Assembly (NCBI GenBank): GCA_023954045.1
Contig: JAMLIR010000004.1
Coordinates: 62,001 to 126,000, forward strand
Length of the DNA: 64,000 bases
DNA from: Burkholderiaceae bacterium
GTDB taxonomy: Bacteria > Pseudomonadota > Gammaproteobacteria > Burkholderiales > Burkholderiaceae_E
Reading direction: 5' to 3'
This document shows, piece by piece, positions 1 through 9,371 of this stretch; the first letter of the stretch is position 1, and each line of letters opens with the position of its first letter. Made by a program: the position numbers and the translations under genes. The notes beneath the pieces were generated by a model. That model saw only the letters and a list, made by a program, of their open reading frames with translations, made no database searches and was not told the origin of the DNA.

Positions 1-461
1 GCGCCGTCGCGCGTCGCGGTCGTCGCGATCGCCGCGACGTCCGAGCCGGCGTCGGGCTCGGAGAGCGCGAACGCCGCGAGCTTGCGCCCGGCCACCACGT
101 CGGGGAGGTAGCGGCGCTGCTGCGCCTCGGTGCCCGCGAGGGTGATCGAGCCGCTGCCCAGCCCCTGCATCGCGAACGCGAAATCGGCCAGGCCCGAATG
201 CCAGGCGAGCGTCTCGCGCGCGACGCACAGCGAGCGCGTGTCGATCGAGTCGAAGGCTCCGCCCCACGCCTTGCCGGCGCAGTAGCGCAGCCAGCCGTCG
301 CGGCCCAGGTCGGCCACCAGCCGCCTGCAGGTCGCGTCGACGTCGGTTTCGTGCTCGTGCCCGTGCGCGAGCCGGGCGGCGGCCCACTGCTCGAGCGCGC
401 GCGCCTGCTCGCGGTGGGCGTCGTCGAGGAAGGGCCAGGTGAAGTGACTGCGGTCGGGCAT
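1..461 (-). CDS. Acyl-CoA dehydrogenase, N-terminal part (cut by window edge)
   Basis: This is the first 153 codons of a flavin acyl-CoA dehydrogenase; the C-terminal part lies beyond the left edge. Translating the minus strand from the ATG at 461 gives an alpha-helical N-terminal domain followed by the family signature FALSEPDAGSD at residues 131-141, which in this family lies at the FAD/acyl-CoA site. Such enzymes oxidise acyl-CoA to 2-enoyl-CoA and pass electrons to ETF. The gene diverges from the crotonase/CoA-ligase operon across a 216-nt control region, so the two units are probably co-regulated and belong to one acyl-CoA pathway. The substrate cannot be told from this fragment. Confidence 0.88.
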   Translation of the reverse strand, partial: MPDRSHFTWPFLDDAHREQARALEQWAAARLAHGHEHETDVDATCRRLVADLGRDGWLRYCAGKAWGGAFDSIDTRSLCVARETLAWHSGLADFAFAMQGLGSGSITLAGTEAQQRRYLPDVVAGRKLAAFALSEPDAGSDVAAIATTATRDG

Positions 462-531
462 CGGTTTCTCCGGGGCAGGGCGGGGCGTCGGTCGCGATCC
501 GCGCCGGGACCGGATTCCCCGATCGCCGCGC

Positions 532-560
532 TTGATTTCTCCAGGCGATGCGCCTACGAT
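532..560 (+). promoter_or_regulatory. Sigma-70-type promoter for the crotonase operon
   Basis: A TTGATT -35 element (532-537) and a TACGAT -10 element (555-560) are separated by exactly 17 nt. Transcription would start near 567 and read into the crotonase gene at 678. The palindrome at 561-582 lies over the predicted start site, which is a classic repressor position. This is inferred from consensus match and spacing only. Confidence 0.55.
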
Positions 561-582
561 ACTGAATGAGCGTTCATTCAGT
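561..582. promoter_or_regulatory. Perfect inverted repeat, probable TetR operator
   Basis: Two perfect 9-nt arms, ACTGAATGA and TCATTCAGT, flank the 4-nt spacer GCGT. The site abuts the -10 element of the predicted crotonase promoter and lies between that operon and the divergent acyl-CoA dehydrogenase. A TetR-family gene is second in the operon (1510), so autoregulation is the simplest reading. A related core, AATGAACGTTCA, recurs at 2258-2269. Confidence 0.6.
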
Positions 583-608
583 CAAGTGAACGCGCAAGTC
601 AAGTGAAC
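580..608. repeat. Direct repeat AGTCAAGTGAAC x2
   Basis: The 12-nt word AGTCAAGTGAAC occurs at 580-591 and again at 597-608, a 17-nt period. It lies immediately downstream of the palindromic operator and inside the predicted 5' leader of the crotonase operon. It could be a second regulator site or a local duplication. Confidence 0.45.
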
Positions 609-677
609 CCGTAACCGAGCCCCGCCCCCGCAGGCCGGTCCGCGACCCCGGCGGGGCGACATCCCGGAGATCATCGC

Positions 678-1496
678 ATGTACAAGCTCAAGGCCGCAGA
701 GTGGCGTCCCCAGCACTTCAAGTGGCAGGTGCAGGACAACGTCGCGATCGTCACCCTGAACCGTCCCGACCGGAAGAATCCGCTCACCTTCGAAAGCTAC
801 GCCGAATTGCGCGACACGTTCCACCGGCTGCAGTACGCCGAGGACGTCCGCGCGGTGGTGATCACCGGCGAGGGCGGCAACTTCTGCTCCGGCGGCGACG
901 TGCACGAGATCATCGGGCCGCTCACGAAGATGGACATGAACGGGCTGCTGACCTTCACGCGGATGACCGGCAACCTGGTGAAGGAGATGCGCACCTGCCC
1001 GCAGCCGATCGTCGCCGCGGTCGACGGCGTCTGCGCGGGCGCCGGGGCGATCCTGTCGATGGCTTCGGACCTGCGCTACGCGACGCCGGAGACGAAGACC
1101 GCGTTCCTGTTCGTCCGCGTCGGACTCGCGGGTTGCGACATGGGCGCGTGCGCGATCCTGCCGCGGATCATCGGCCACGGCCGCGCGAGCGAGCTGCTCT
1201 ACACCGGGCGCGCGATGAGCGCCGACGAGGGCAAGGCCTGGGGCTACTTCAACGACGTGGTCCCGCAGGCGCAGGTGCTGCAGAAGGCGATCGACATGGC
1301 AAGATCGCTCGCGACCGGGCCGGCGTTCGCGCACTTCATGACGAAGAAGTGCCTGCACCAGGAGTGGAACCAGACGATCGAGCAGGCGCTGGAGACCGAG
1401 GCCGAGGCGCAGGCGATCTGCATGCAGACGCAGGACTTCACGCGCGCGTACAACGCCTTCGTCGCGAAGGAGAAGCCGAAGTTCGAGGGCAACTGA
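678..1496 (+). CDS. Enoyl-CoA hydratase/isomerase (crotonase) family protein with atypical active site
   Basis: A 272-residue crotonase-superfamily protein. The oxyanion-hole segments are recognisable ([10 protein letters not shown] around residue 72 and CAGAGA around residue 118). Neither catalytic glutamate of classical hydratases is present: the GGG-x-E position reads GAGAI and the x-P-E position reads FVRVG. An aspartate in GLAGCDMG (D154) instead matches the position of the acidic residue in dienoyl-CoA isomerases. From memory it resembles the crotonase found in aerobic 2-aminobenzoyl-CoA gene clusters, but no such monooxygenase is nearby. The ATG at 678 follows a GGAG about 10 nt upstream. 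It is first in an operon with a TetR regulator, a second crotonase and a CoA ligase. The reaction is unknown. Confidence 0.85.
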   Translation: MYKLKAAEWRPQHFKWQVQDNVAIVTLNRPDRKNPLTFESYAELRDTFHRLQYAEDVRAVVITGEGGNFCSGGDVHEIIGPLTKMDMNGLLTFTRMTGNLVKEMRTCPQPIVAAVDGVCAGAGAILSMASDLRYATPETKTAFLFVRVGLAGCDMGACAILPRIIGHGRASELLYTGRAMSADEGKAWGYFNDVVPQAQVLQKAIDMARSLATGPAFAHFMTKKCLHQEWNQTIEQALETEAEAQAICMQTQDFTRAYNAFVAKEKPKFEGN

Positions 1497-1509
1497 GGAA
1501 GGCGCCGCG

Positions 1510-2208
1510 GTGAAGTCACCCGAGCACGTCGCCAGCGTCGTCACCGACCCGAAGCTGGTCGGGGAGCGGCGCGCCGGCATCCTCGACGCGGCGGTGCGGC
1601 TGTTCGCCGAGAACGGCTACTACGTGACGACGATCCAGCAGATCGCCAAGGCGAGCGGCGTCAGCATCGGGCTGATCTACCAGTACTTCGGCGACAAGGA
1701 CGACATCCTGTTCCTGTCGCTGAAGCGCGTCCTCGATCGGTACGAGACCGAGATCCCGGCGCGGCTCGAAGGCGTCTCGCACCCGGTCGACCGGCTGTGC
1801 ACCGCGGTCTGGGCCTACTGCTCGATCGTCGACGAACTGCGCCAGGCGGCGGTGCTCACCTACCGGTCCACCGGCTCGCTGCGCCCCGATCGAAGGGCGC
1901 TGATCCAGCAGGCCGAATTGCGGACCAACCGCCTGCTCGAGCGCTGCGTGCGCGACTGCGTCGACGGCGGCTACATGCGCGAGGTCGACGAATTCCTGCT
2001 CGTCTACCAGCTGGTGATGTTCTGCCACGCATGGGCGTTGAAGAACTGGGCGATGCGCGAGCGCTTCCACCTGGCCGGCTACGTGTCGGGCGGCATTGCG
2101 CTGCTGATCGAGCCGTTCCTCGCGGCGCGAGGCAAGACGGCGCTGGCCGCGCTGCGCCGTCGCAGCCGCGACTTCTCCGGCGCCCCGGCGGGCAGCGCCC
2201 CGGGCTGA
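1510..2208 (+). CDS. TetR/AcrR-family transcriptional regulator
   Basis: A 232-residue regulator starting with GTG. The N-terminal helix-turn-helix is typical: an LFAENGYYVTTIQQIA segment, then SGVSIGLIYQYFGDKDD near residues 50-66. The remainder is a helical ligand-binding domain, as in regulators that respond to acyl-CoA or aromatic acids. It sits 13 nt after the atypical crotonase and before the second crotonase. The palindromes at 561-582 and about 2256-2273 are its best operator candidates, which would make it an autoregulatory repressor of this acyl-CoA operon and possibly of the divergent dehydrogenase. The effector is unknown. Confidence 0.9.
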   Translation: MKSPEHVASVVTDPKLVGERRAGILDAAVRLFAENGYYVTTIQQIAKASGVSIGLIYQYFGDKDDILFLSLKRVLDRYETEIPARLEGVSHPVDRLCTAVWAYCSIVDELRQAAVLTYRSTGSLRPDRRALIQQAELRTNRLLERCVRDCVDGGYMREVDEFLLVYQLVMFCHAWALKNWAMRERFHLAGYVSGGIALLIEPFLAARGKTALAALRRRSRDFSGAPAGSAPG

Positions 2209-2251
2209 CCCGGGGCGGACCACCGACTCCCCTGCACGGAGGTGCGACATC

Positions 2252-3097
2252 GTGATCAATGAACGTTCACCGACGCAGGCGCCGCAGCCGGCCGCCCGGC
2301 CGCAGGCGACCGTGCATCCCGGCGCTGGCACCGCGCCGATCTCGCTGGCGATCGACGGGGGCGTCGCGGTCGCGACGCTGTGCAGGCCGCCGGTCAATGC
2401 GGTCGACGACGCGTGGATCGCCCGCCTGAACGCCGTGCTCGACGAGGCCGAAGGCGACGGGCAGGTCCGCGTACTGTGGATCCGCAGCGCGCAGCGCGTG
2501 TTCTGCGCAGGCGCCGACCTGGAATTCATGCGGCAGCGCTTCGCGACCGAGGCGGGGCGGCGCGCGATGATCGACTTCACGCGCCGGCTGCAGCAGGTGT
2601 ACGCGCGCATCGAGCGCAGCGCGCTCGTGTCGGTCGCCGAGATCGGCGGCGCGGCGCTCGGCGGCGGCTTCGAGCTGGCGCTGGCCTGCGACCTCAGGGT
2701 GGTCGCCGACGAGGCGCGGCTCGGCCTGCCCGAGGCGCGGCTCGGCCTGCTTGCGGCCGCCGGCGGCACGCAGCGGATGACGCGGATCTGCGGCGAGGCG
2801 ACCGCGCGGCGGCTGATCCTCGGCGCCGAGGCGGTGCAGGGAGCCGAGGCGGTCGCCCTCGGCCTGGCGCAGTGGCGCGCGCCTGCGGCCGAGCTGCAGG
2901 CGACGGCCAGCGCGATCGCCGAGCGCATCGCGGGCCTGCCGGGCCCGGCGCTTCGCGAGAGCAAGCGCTGCATCGCCGCCGCGCTCGATCCGCGGCAGGA
3001 CGGCTACGAGGTCGAGCTCGACGGCAGCGGCGCGCTGCTGGCGCTCGAGGAGACGCAGGCTCGCGTGCGCCGCTTCCTGGACCGCGATGCTTCGTGA
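2252..3097 (+). CDS. Enoyl-CoA hydratase/isomerase family protein
   Basis: A 281-residue crotonase with a conventional active site. GAALGGGFELALACD carries the first glutamate, and GLPEARLGLLAAAGGTQRM carries the second together with the GGTQR motif, so hydration of 2-enoyl-CoA or double-bond isomerisation is plausible. The GTG start at 2252 has a strong GGAGGTG ribosome site at 2238-2244. The first ~35 residues are Pro/Ala-rich and outside the fold. An operator-like AATGAACGTTCA lies at codons 3-6. It forms an operon with the TetR gene upstream and the CoA ligase 41 nt downstream. Confidence 0.88.
   Translation: MINERSPTQAPQPAARPQATVHPGAGTAPISLAIDGGVAVATLCRPPVNAVDDAWIARLNAVLDEAEGDGQVRVLWIRSAQRVFCAGADLEFMRQRFATEAGRRAMIDFTRRLQQVYARIERSALVSVAEIGGAALGGGFELALACDLRVVADEARLGLPEARLGLLAAAGGTQRMTRICGEATARRLILGAEAVQGAEAVALGLAQWRAPAAELQATASAIAERIAGLPGPALRESKRCIAAALDPRQDGYEVELDGSGALLALEETQARVRRFLDRDAS
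2256..2273. promoter_or_regulatory. Second copy of the operator-like core
   Basis: The palindromic core TGAACGTTCA (2260-2269) lies in AATGAACGTTCA, which differs by one base from AATGAGCGTTCA in the upstream operator at 561-582. The outer arms do not match. The site sits just after the GTG start of the second crotonase. It may be a weaker regulator site or coincidence. Confidence 0.35.
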
Positions 3098-3138
3098 CAG
3101 GCCAGAGGGCCCGCACAGGGCCCCGTGAGGGAGGGACG

Positions 3139-4809
3139 ATGGAGGCGATGCAGGTCGACCCGCGCAGGATCGCGATGGAGCGCGAGCGCGGCTTCTGGCC
3201 GGACCGCGTGCTCACCGACTACCTGGACCGCTGGATCGTCGAGAAGGGCAACGCGACCGCGCTGATCGGCTACCGGGAGGAGACCGGCGCCACGGTGCGC
3301 CTGAGCTGGCGCGAGCTCGGCGAGCGCGTGGCGCGGATCGCGCAGGGTCTGGCCGCGCGTGGCGTCGGCCCGGGCGACGTCGTCTCGCTGCAGCTGCCGA
3401 ACTGGTGGGAGTTCGTCGCGGTGCACCTGGCGTGCCTGCGCATCGGCGCGATCACGAATCCGCTGATGCCGATCTTCCGGCACCGCGAGCTGTCGTTCAT
3501 GATCGGGCACGCCGAGTCGAAGGTGTTCATCGCGCCGTCGCGCTTTCGCGGCTTCGACCACGGCGGGCTCGCGCGCTCGCTGAGCTACGAGCTGCCGACG
3601 CTGCAGCACGTGTTCCTCGTCGACGGGGAGGGCGCCGACTCGTTCGAGGGCGCGCTGCTGGCGCAGCCCGCCGACGCCGCGTTCATGCGCGGCACCGCGG
3701 TCGACGGCAACGGCCTGGTGCAGCTGCTCTACACCTCGGGCACGACCGGCGAGCCGAAGGGCGTGCTGCACACGTCGAACACGCTGCTGTGCACGATCCT
3801 GCAGTTCATCCGGCGGCTCGAATGCTCGGACCGCGACGTCGTCTTCATGCCGTCGCCGCTCGCGCACCAGGCCGGATTCGCCTACGGGCTGATGCTCGGC
3901 GTGATCCTGGGCGCGCCGATCGTGCTGCTAGACATCTGGCATCCACGGCGCGCGGTCGAGCTGATGGAGCAGTACCGCGCGACCTACACCTTCGCGTCGA
4001 CCCCGTTCCTCGCCGACCTGGCGCAGTTCGACGGCATCGAGCAGCGCGACCTGCGCGCGTTCCGCATGTTCGTCACCTCGGGGGCGCCGATCCCGCCGAT
4101 CGTCGTCAAGCAGGCGCGGGAGAACCTCGGGGTCACCGTCGTCGCGAGCTGGGGGATGAGCGAGGTCTGCTCGGCGACGACCACGCTGCTGTCCGGGCAC
4201 AAGGTCGAGGAGAGCGACGGCATCGCCGTCCCCGGCTCCGAGGTCAAGGTCGTCGACGACAAGGGACGCGAGATGCCGCGCGGGGAGCAGGGGTCGCTGC
4301 GCGTGCGCAGCTCGGCGCTGTTCGTCGGCTACCTGAAGCGGCCGCAGCTCTATTCGGTCGACGACGAAGGCTGGTTCAACACCGGCGACATCGCGCGGAT
4401 GGACGAGGAGGGCTACATCCGGATCTGCGGGCGCGAGAAGGACATCGTGATCCGCGGCGGCGAGAACATCCCGGTGGTCGAGATCGAGGCGGCCCTGTAC
4501 AGGATGCCGGGCATCCTCGAGGCGGCGATCGTCGGCATGCCCGATCCGCGCCTGGGCGAGCGCGCCTGCGCGTTCGTCGCGGTCCACCCCGGCGCCCAGG
4601 TCGACATGGCGGCGATGCGCGCGTTTCTCGACGAGCAGAAGATCAGCAAGAGCTTCTGGCCCGAGCGGCTCGAGGTGCTCGAGCAGCTGCCGCGCAATCC
4701 CACCGGCAAGGTGCTCAAGTTCGTGCTGCGCCAGATGGCGCAGAAGCTCGCCGACGCGCAGGCCGCGCAGGCCGCGCAGGGCGGCGGGCAGCCCGGGCCC
4801 GCGTCATGA
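3139..4809 (+). CDS. Acyl-CoA synthetase, cyclohexanecarboxylate-CoA ligase-like (AliA type)
   Basis: A 556-residue AMP-forming acyl-CoA ligase that would activate a carboxylic acid with ATP and CoA. Visible motifs are the P-loop-like YTSGTTGEPKG at residues 198-208, the A5 region SWGMSEVCS, the GWFNTGDIARMDEEG hinge region, and the PTGK lysine (K524) of the C-terminal lid. The N-terminal pattern with NPLMPIFRHRELSFM resembles AliA-type alicyclic or medium-chain acid ligases, but that rests on recall. The ATG at 3139 has a GAGGGAGG ribosome site. The frame stays open far upstream across the preceding gene, but no family homology begins there. It supplies the CoA thioester for the crotonases and dehydrogenase next door. 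Confidence 0.88.
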   Translation: MEAMQVDPRRIAMERERGFWPDRVLTDYLDRWIVEKGNATALIGYREETGATVRLSWRELGERVARIAQGLAARGVGPGDVVSLQLPNWWEFVAVHLACLRIGAITNPLMPIFRHRELSFMIGHAESKVFIAPSRFRGFDHGGLARSLSYELPTLQHVFLVDGEGADSFEGALLAQPADAAFMRGTAVDGNGLVQLLYTSGTTGEPKGVLHTSNTLLCTILQFIRRLECSDRDVVFMPSPLAHQAGFAYGLMLGVILGAPIVLLDIWHPRRAVELMEQYRATYTFASTPFLADLAQFDGIEQRDLRAFRMFVTSGAPIPPIVVKQARENLGVTVVASWGMSEVCSATTTLLSGHKVEESDGIAVPGSEVKVVDDKGREMPRGEQGSLRVRSSALFVGYLKRPQLYSVDDEGWFNTGDIARMDEEGYIRICGREKDIVIRGGENIPVVEIEAALYRMPGILEAAIVGMPDPRLGERACAFVAVHPGAQVDMAAMRAFLDEQKISKSFWPERLEVLEQLPRNPTGKVLKFVLRQMAQKLADAQAAQAAQGGGQPGPAS

Positions 4810-4872
4810 CGGCCGGCGGCGGCATCCAGTAGACTTGGCGGCTGCGCCAGTCTCCCGGATCCGCTGCCCGGC

Positions 4873-6152
<1,280 letters not shown>

Positions 6153-6153
<1 letters not shown>

Positions 6154-7379
6154 TGCAGGCGCCCGCGCCGGCGCGCGCCGCGCCGTCCTACCTGCCGGTG
6201 CTGCTGTTCGGCTGCGCGATCCTCGTGATCTCGACCGGCGTGCGCTCGTCGTTCGGGCTGTTCCTGCCCGAGATGACGCAGGCGCGGGGCTGGTCGCGCG
6301 AGACCTTCTCGTTCGCGATCGCGCTGCAGAACCTGATGTGGGGGCTGGGCGGCTCGTTCCTCGGCGCGATGGCCGACAAGTACGGGTCGATGCGCACGCT
6401 GCTGCTGGGGGCGGTGCTCTACGTGGCCGGTTTCCTCGGCATGGCGTGGGCGGGGTCCGGCGCCGCGCTCTCGCTGTCGGCAGGCATCGTGATGGGCATC
6501 GCGATCGGCGGGACCTCGTTCGGCATCATCCTCGCGACGCTCGGGCGGATCGTGCCCGCCGAGCAGCGCAGCTTCGCGTTCGGCATCGGCGTCGCCGCCG
6601 GCTCGTTCGGGCAGTTCCTGTTCCTGCCGCTGGCCGGCAAGCTGATCGCGGCGCTCGGCTGGCAGGCGGCGCTGCTCGTGCACGCGGCGATCGTCGCGGC
6701 GATCCTGCTGCTCGCGCTCGGCGTGCGCGGCGAGCACGAGGCGTCGACGCGCGCGGGACCGGTGCGGCTCGCCGACGCGCTGCGCGGCGCGATCGCCGAC
6801 CGCAGCTTCCACCTGCTGTTCTGGGGCTACTTCGTCTGCGGGCTGCAGGTGGTGTTCATCCAGCTGCACCTGCCGGCGTACCTGCTCGACAAGGGGATGT
6901 CGGCCAACGTCGGCGCGACCGCAGTCGCGCTGATCGGACTGTTCAACGTGGCCGGCTCGTTCGCCGCGGGCGTGCTCGGCCAGAAGTTCTCGCGCAAGTG
7001 GCTGCTGGCGGCGATCTACGTCGCGCGCTCGGTCGTGATCGGCCTGTTCCTGCTCGCGCCGCTCGGGCAGGTGTCGGTCTACCTGTTCAGCGCGGCGATC
7101 GGGTTGCTCTGGCTGTCCACGGTCCCGCTCACGAACGCGCTGGTCGGCCAGCGCTGGGGCGTGCAGTACCTGGGCCTGCTCGGCGGCGTCGTCTTCCTCG
7201 GCCACCAGATCGGCAGCTTCCTCGGCGCCTGGCTGGGCGGCCGCTTCTTCGACCTGTTCGGCAACTACGACTACGCGTGGGCGATGGTGATCGCGTTCGG
7301 CGCCTTCGCTGCGCTGGTCCACGCGCCGATCGACCAGCGGCCGATCGGCGAGCGACGCGCCGCGGCGGCCGCCGCATAG
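6153..7379 (+). CDS. Major facilitator superfamily transporter
   Basis: A 408-residue inner-membrane protein with about 12 hydrophobic segments and the MFS loop-2/3 motif in GAMADKYGSMRT near residues 70-81. The N-terminal part, with RSSFGLFLPEMTQARGWSR, resembles monocarboxylate/OFA-type permeases. The ATG at 6153 shares its A with the hemL stop (TGATG), so translation is coupled. An antiporter or organic-acid uptake role is likely; the substrate cannot be read from sequence. It ends facing the thiolase gene, 43 nt away. Confidence 0.85.
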
Positions 7380-7422
7380 CCGCCGTCGGCCGCGGCGCGC
7401 CGGCCGTCGCGCGGCTCGCGGG

Positions 7423-8607
7423 TCAGGCGCGCTCGAAGATCGCGGCGATTCCCTGTCCGCCGCCGATGCACATCGTGACCAGCGCGTGGCGCGCGCCGGT
7501 GCGCTGCAGTTCGTAGACCGCCTTCACGGTGATCAGCGCGCCGGTCGCGCCGACCGGGTGGCCGATCGAGATGCCCGAGCCGTTGGGATTGACCCGCGCC
7601 GGATCGAGCCCCAGGTCGCGCGTGACCGCGAGCGCCTGCGCCGCGAACGCCTCGTTGGCCTCGACGACGTCGATCTGGTGCGCCTGCAGGCCGGCCTTCT
7701 CGAGCGCCTTGCGCGACGCGGGCACCGGGCCGATTCCCATGTAGGCCGGGTCGACCCCGGCGTGCGCGTACGAGACCAGCCGCGCCAGCGGCGCGAGCCC
7801 GCGCGCCTCGGCGGCGCGCCGCTCCATCAGCACCAGCGCGGCCGCGGCGTCGTTGATCCCGGACGCGTTGCCCGGCGTCACGGTGCCGTCCTCCTTCAGG
7901 AACACCGGCTTGAGCTTGCGCATGTCCTCGATCGTCGCGTCGTGGCGGATGTGCTCGTCGGCGTCGAACACCGTGGTTCCCTTGCGCGACTTCAGCTCGA
8001 TCGGCAGGATCTGCGACCTGAAGCGGCCCTCGCGGGTCGCGACCGACGCGCGTCGATGGCTCTCGACGGCCAGCGCGTCCTGGTCCTCGCGCGTGATGCC
8101 CCACTTCTTCGCGACGTTCTCGGCGGTTACGCCCATGTGGATGTTCTGGAACGGGTCGTGCAGCGCGCCGGTCATCATGTCGACGACGCGCGCGTCGCCC
8201 ATTCGCGCGCCCCAGCGCGCGGCCGGCATCGAGTACGGGCCGCGGCTCATCACCTCGGCGCCGCCGGCGACGGCCGCGTCGGCGTCGCCCAGCAGGATCG
8301 CCTGCGCCGCCGAGACGATCGCCTGCATCCCGGACCCGCACAACCGGTTCAGCGTCATCGCCGGCACGTCCTGCGACAGGCCGCCTTCGAGCGCGGCCAC
8401 GCGCGCGAGGTACATGTCGCGCGGCTCGGTGTTGATCACGTGCCCGAACACGACGTGATGGACGTCGCCGGCGCCGAGCCCGGCGCGCGCGACCGCCTCG
8501 CGCACCACCATCGCGCCGAGCTGGGTCGGCGAGTGGTCCTTGAGGCTTCCCCCGAAGGTGCCCACGGCGGTGCGCACCGCGCTGACGACGACGACTTCAC
8601 GGTTCAT
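7423..8607 (-). CDS. Thiolase (acetyl-CoA C-acyltransferase family)
   Basis: A 394-residue biosynthetic/degradative thiolase. The acylated cysteine is C90 in LNRLCGSGMQAI, the histidine is H350 in GISIGHPVGATG and the second cysteine is C380 in CIGGGQG, so the Cys-His-Cys set is complete. It would condense two acetyl-CoA or cleave 3-ketoacyl-CoA. The ATG at 8607 has an AGGAGG-like site (GGAGGAATCGCAATG). Given the nearby PHB depolymerase, it could serve PHB synthesis or beta-oxidation; resemblance to BktB/PhaA types does not settle which. Confidence 0.92.
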   Translation of the reverse strand: MNREVVVVSAVRTAVGTFGGSLKDHSPTQLGAMVVREAVARAGLGAGDVHHVVFGHVINTEPRDMYLARVAALEGGLSQDVPAMTLNRLCGSGMQAIVSAAQAILLGDADAAVAGGAEVMSRGPYSMPAARWGARMGDARVVDMMTGALHDPFQNIHMGVTAENVAKKWGITREDQDALAVESHRRASVATREGRFRSQILPIELKSRKGTTVFDADEHIRHDATIEDMRKLKPVFLKEDGTVTPGNASGINDAAAALVLMERRAAEARGLAPLARLVSYAHAGVDPAYMGIGPVPASRKALEKAGLQAHQIDVVEANEAFAAQALAVTRDLGLDPARVNPNGSGISIGHPVGATGALITVKAVYELQRTGARHALVTMCIGGGQGIAAIFERA

Positions 8608-8671
8608 TGCGATTCCTCCAATCGGATGGTGGTTCGGTATCCCGGCCCCGGCTCGCGACCGGGGCGGGCGG

Positions 8672-9364
8672 TCAATGCAGCGTCGCTCCGCCGCGGGCGC
8701 GCCGCACGCGTCCGCGAAACAGCGTCTGGAGCACGCGCGTCGTGCCGAGGTTGACCATCGCCTGCCCGATCGAGTGCGCCTCGTCGGCCGCGATGTCCAG
8801 CGTGACGTCGGCGCCGGCCGCGCTCAGCCCGCGGTACGCACGCTCGGCGTGCACCGCGGGCACGAGGCTGTCGAACTCGCCGTGCAGCAGGTGGATGGTC
8901 GGCGCGACCCGCTCGTCGGGCGCGATCGGCCGGGCGAGCTGGCCCGCGTACGATACGACGATCGACGCAAGCGCCGCGTGCGAGCGGGCCAGTTCGAGCG
9001 CGACGGTCGCCCCCTGCGAGAACCCGACGACGATCGTGCGCGAGCCGTCGATGCCGGTGGTGCGCTGGAGCGCCTCGAGCCGCTGCGCCACCACGGCGCA
9101 GGCGTCCTCGATCCGCGGCTGCCGGTCGGCGGAGACGCCGCGGCTGTCGAACCAGTCCCTGCCGCGGTCCAGCGAGCCGGCGCGCAGCGCCTCCAGGATC
9201 GCCGCGGTCGCCCCGGGGAACTTCAGCTGCCAGGCGAGGGCGATCGGTGCGAACGCCTCGGCGCTCGATCCCGCGCCGTGCAGGAACACGAGAAGCCGGC
9301 GCGGCGCCCGCGGCGACTGGGGCGGCAACTCGAGCCACAATTGGCCGGCCCGGTTCAACTGCAA
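8672..9364 (-). CDS. Alpha/beta-hydrolase, carboxylesterase/phospholipase family (YpfH-like)
   Basis: A 230-residue serine hydrolase. The oxyanion region is LLVFLHGAGSSAE, the nucleophile is S116 in GFSQGATVAL, the acid is the Asp in HGEFDSLVP and the His is in DEAHSIGQAM. This is the arrangement of the short carboxylesterase/thioesterase-like group. No signal peptide is visible, so it is cytoplasmic. It lies 64 nt upstream of the thiolase on the same strand and 7 nt downstream of pit, so it is probably co-transcribed. The substrate is unknown. Confidence 0.85.
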   Translation of the reverse strand: MQLNRAGQLWLELPPQSPRAPRRLLVFLHGAGSSAEAFAPIALAWQLKFPGATAAILEALRAGSLDRGRDWFDSRGVSADRQPRIEDACAVVAQRLEALQRTTGIDGSRTIVVGFSQGATVALELARSHAALASIVVSYAGQLARPIAPDERVAPTIHLLHGEFDSLVPAVHAERAYRGLSAAGADVTLDIAADEAHSIGQAMVNLGTTRVLQTLFRGRVRRARGGATLH

Positions 9365-9371
9365 CGGACTC

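Noticed and set aside
2380-3138. N-terminal extension of the CoA ligase in the same open frame
   Set aside because: The extension is Arg/Ala-rich shadow sequence of the preceding crotonase; ligase homology and a ribosome site begin at 3139.
8646-8664. Hairpin CCCCGG-N7-CCGGGG between the esterase and thiolase genes as a terminator
   Set aside because: No T-run follows on either strand, the stem is only 6 bp, and the two genes appear to be one unit.
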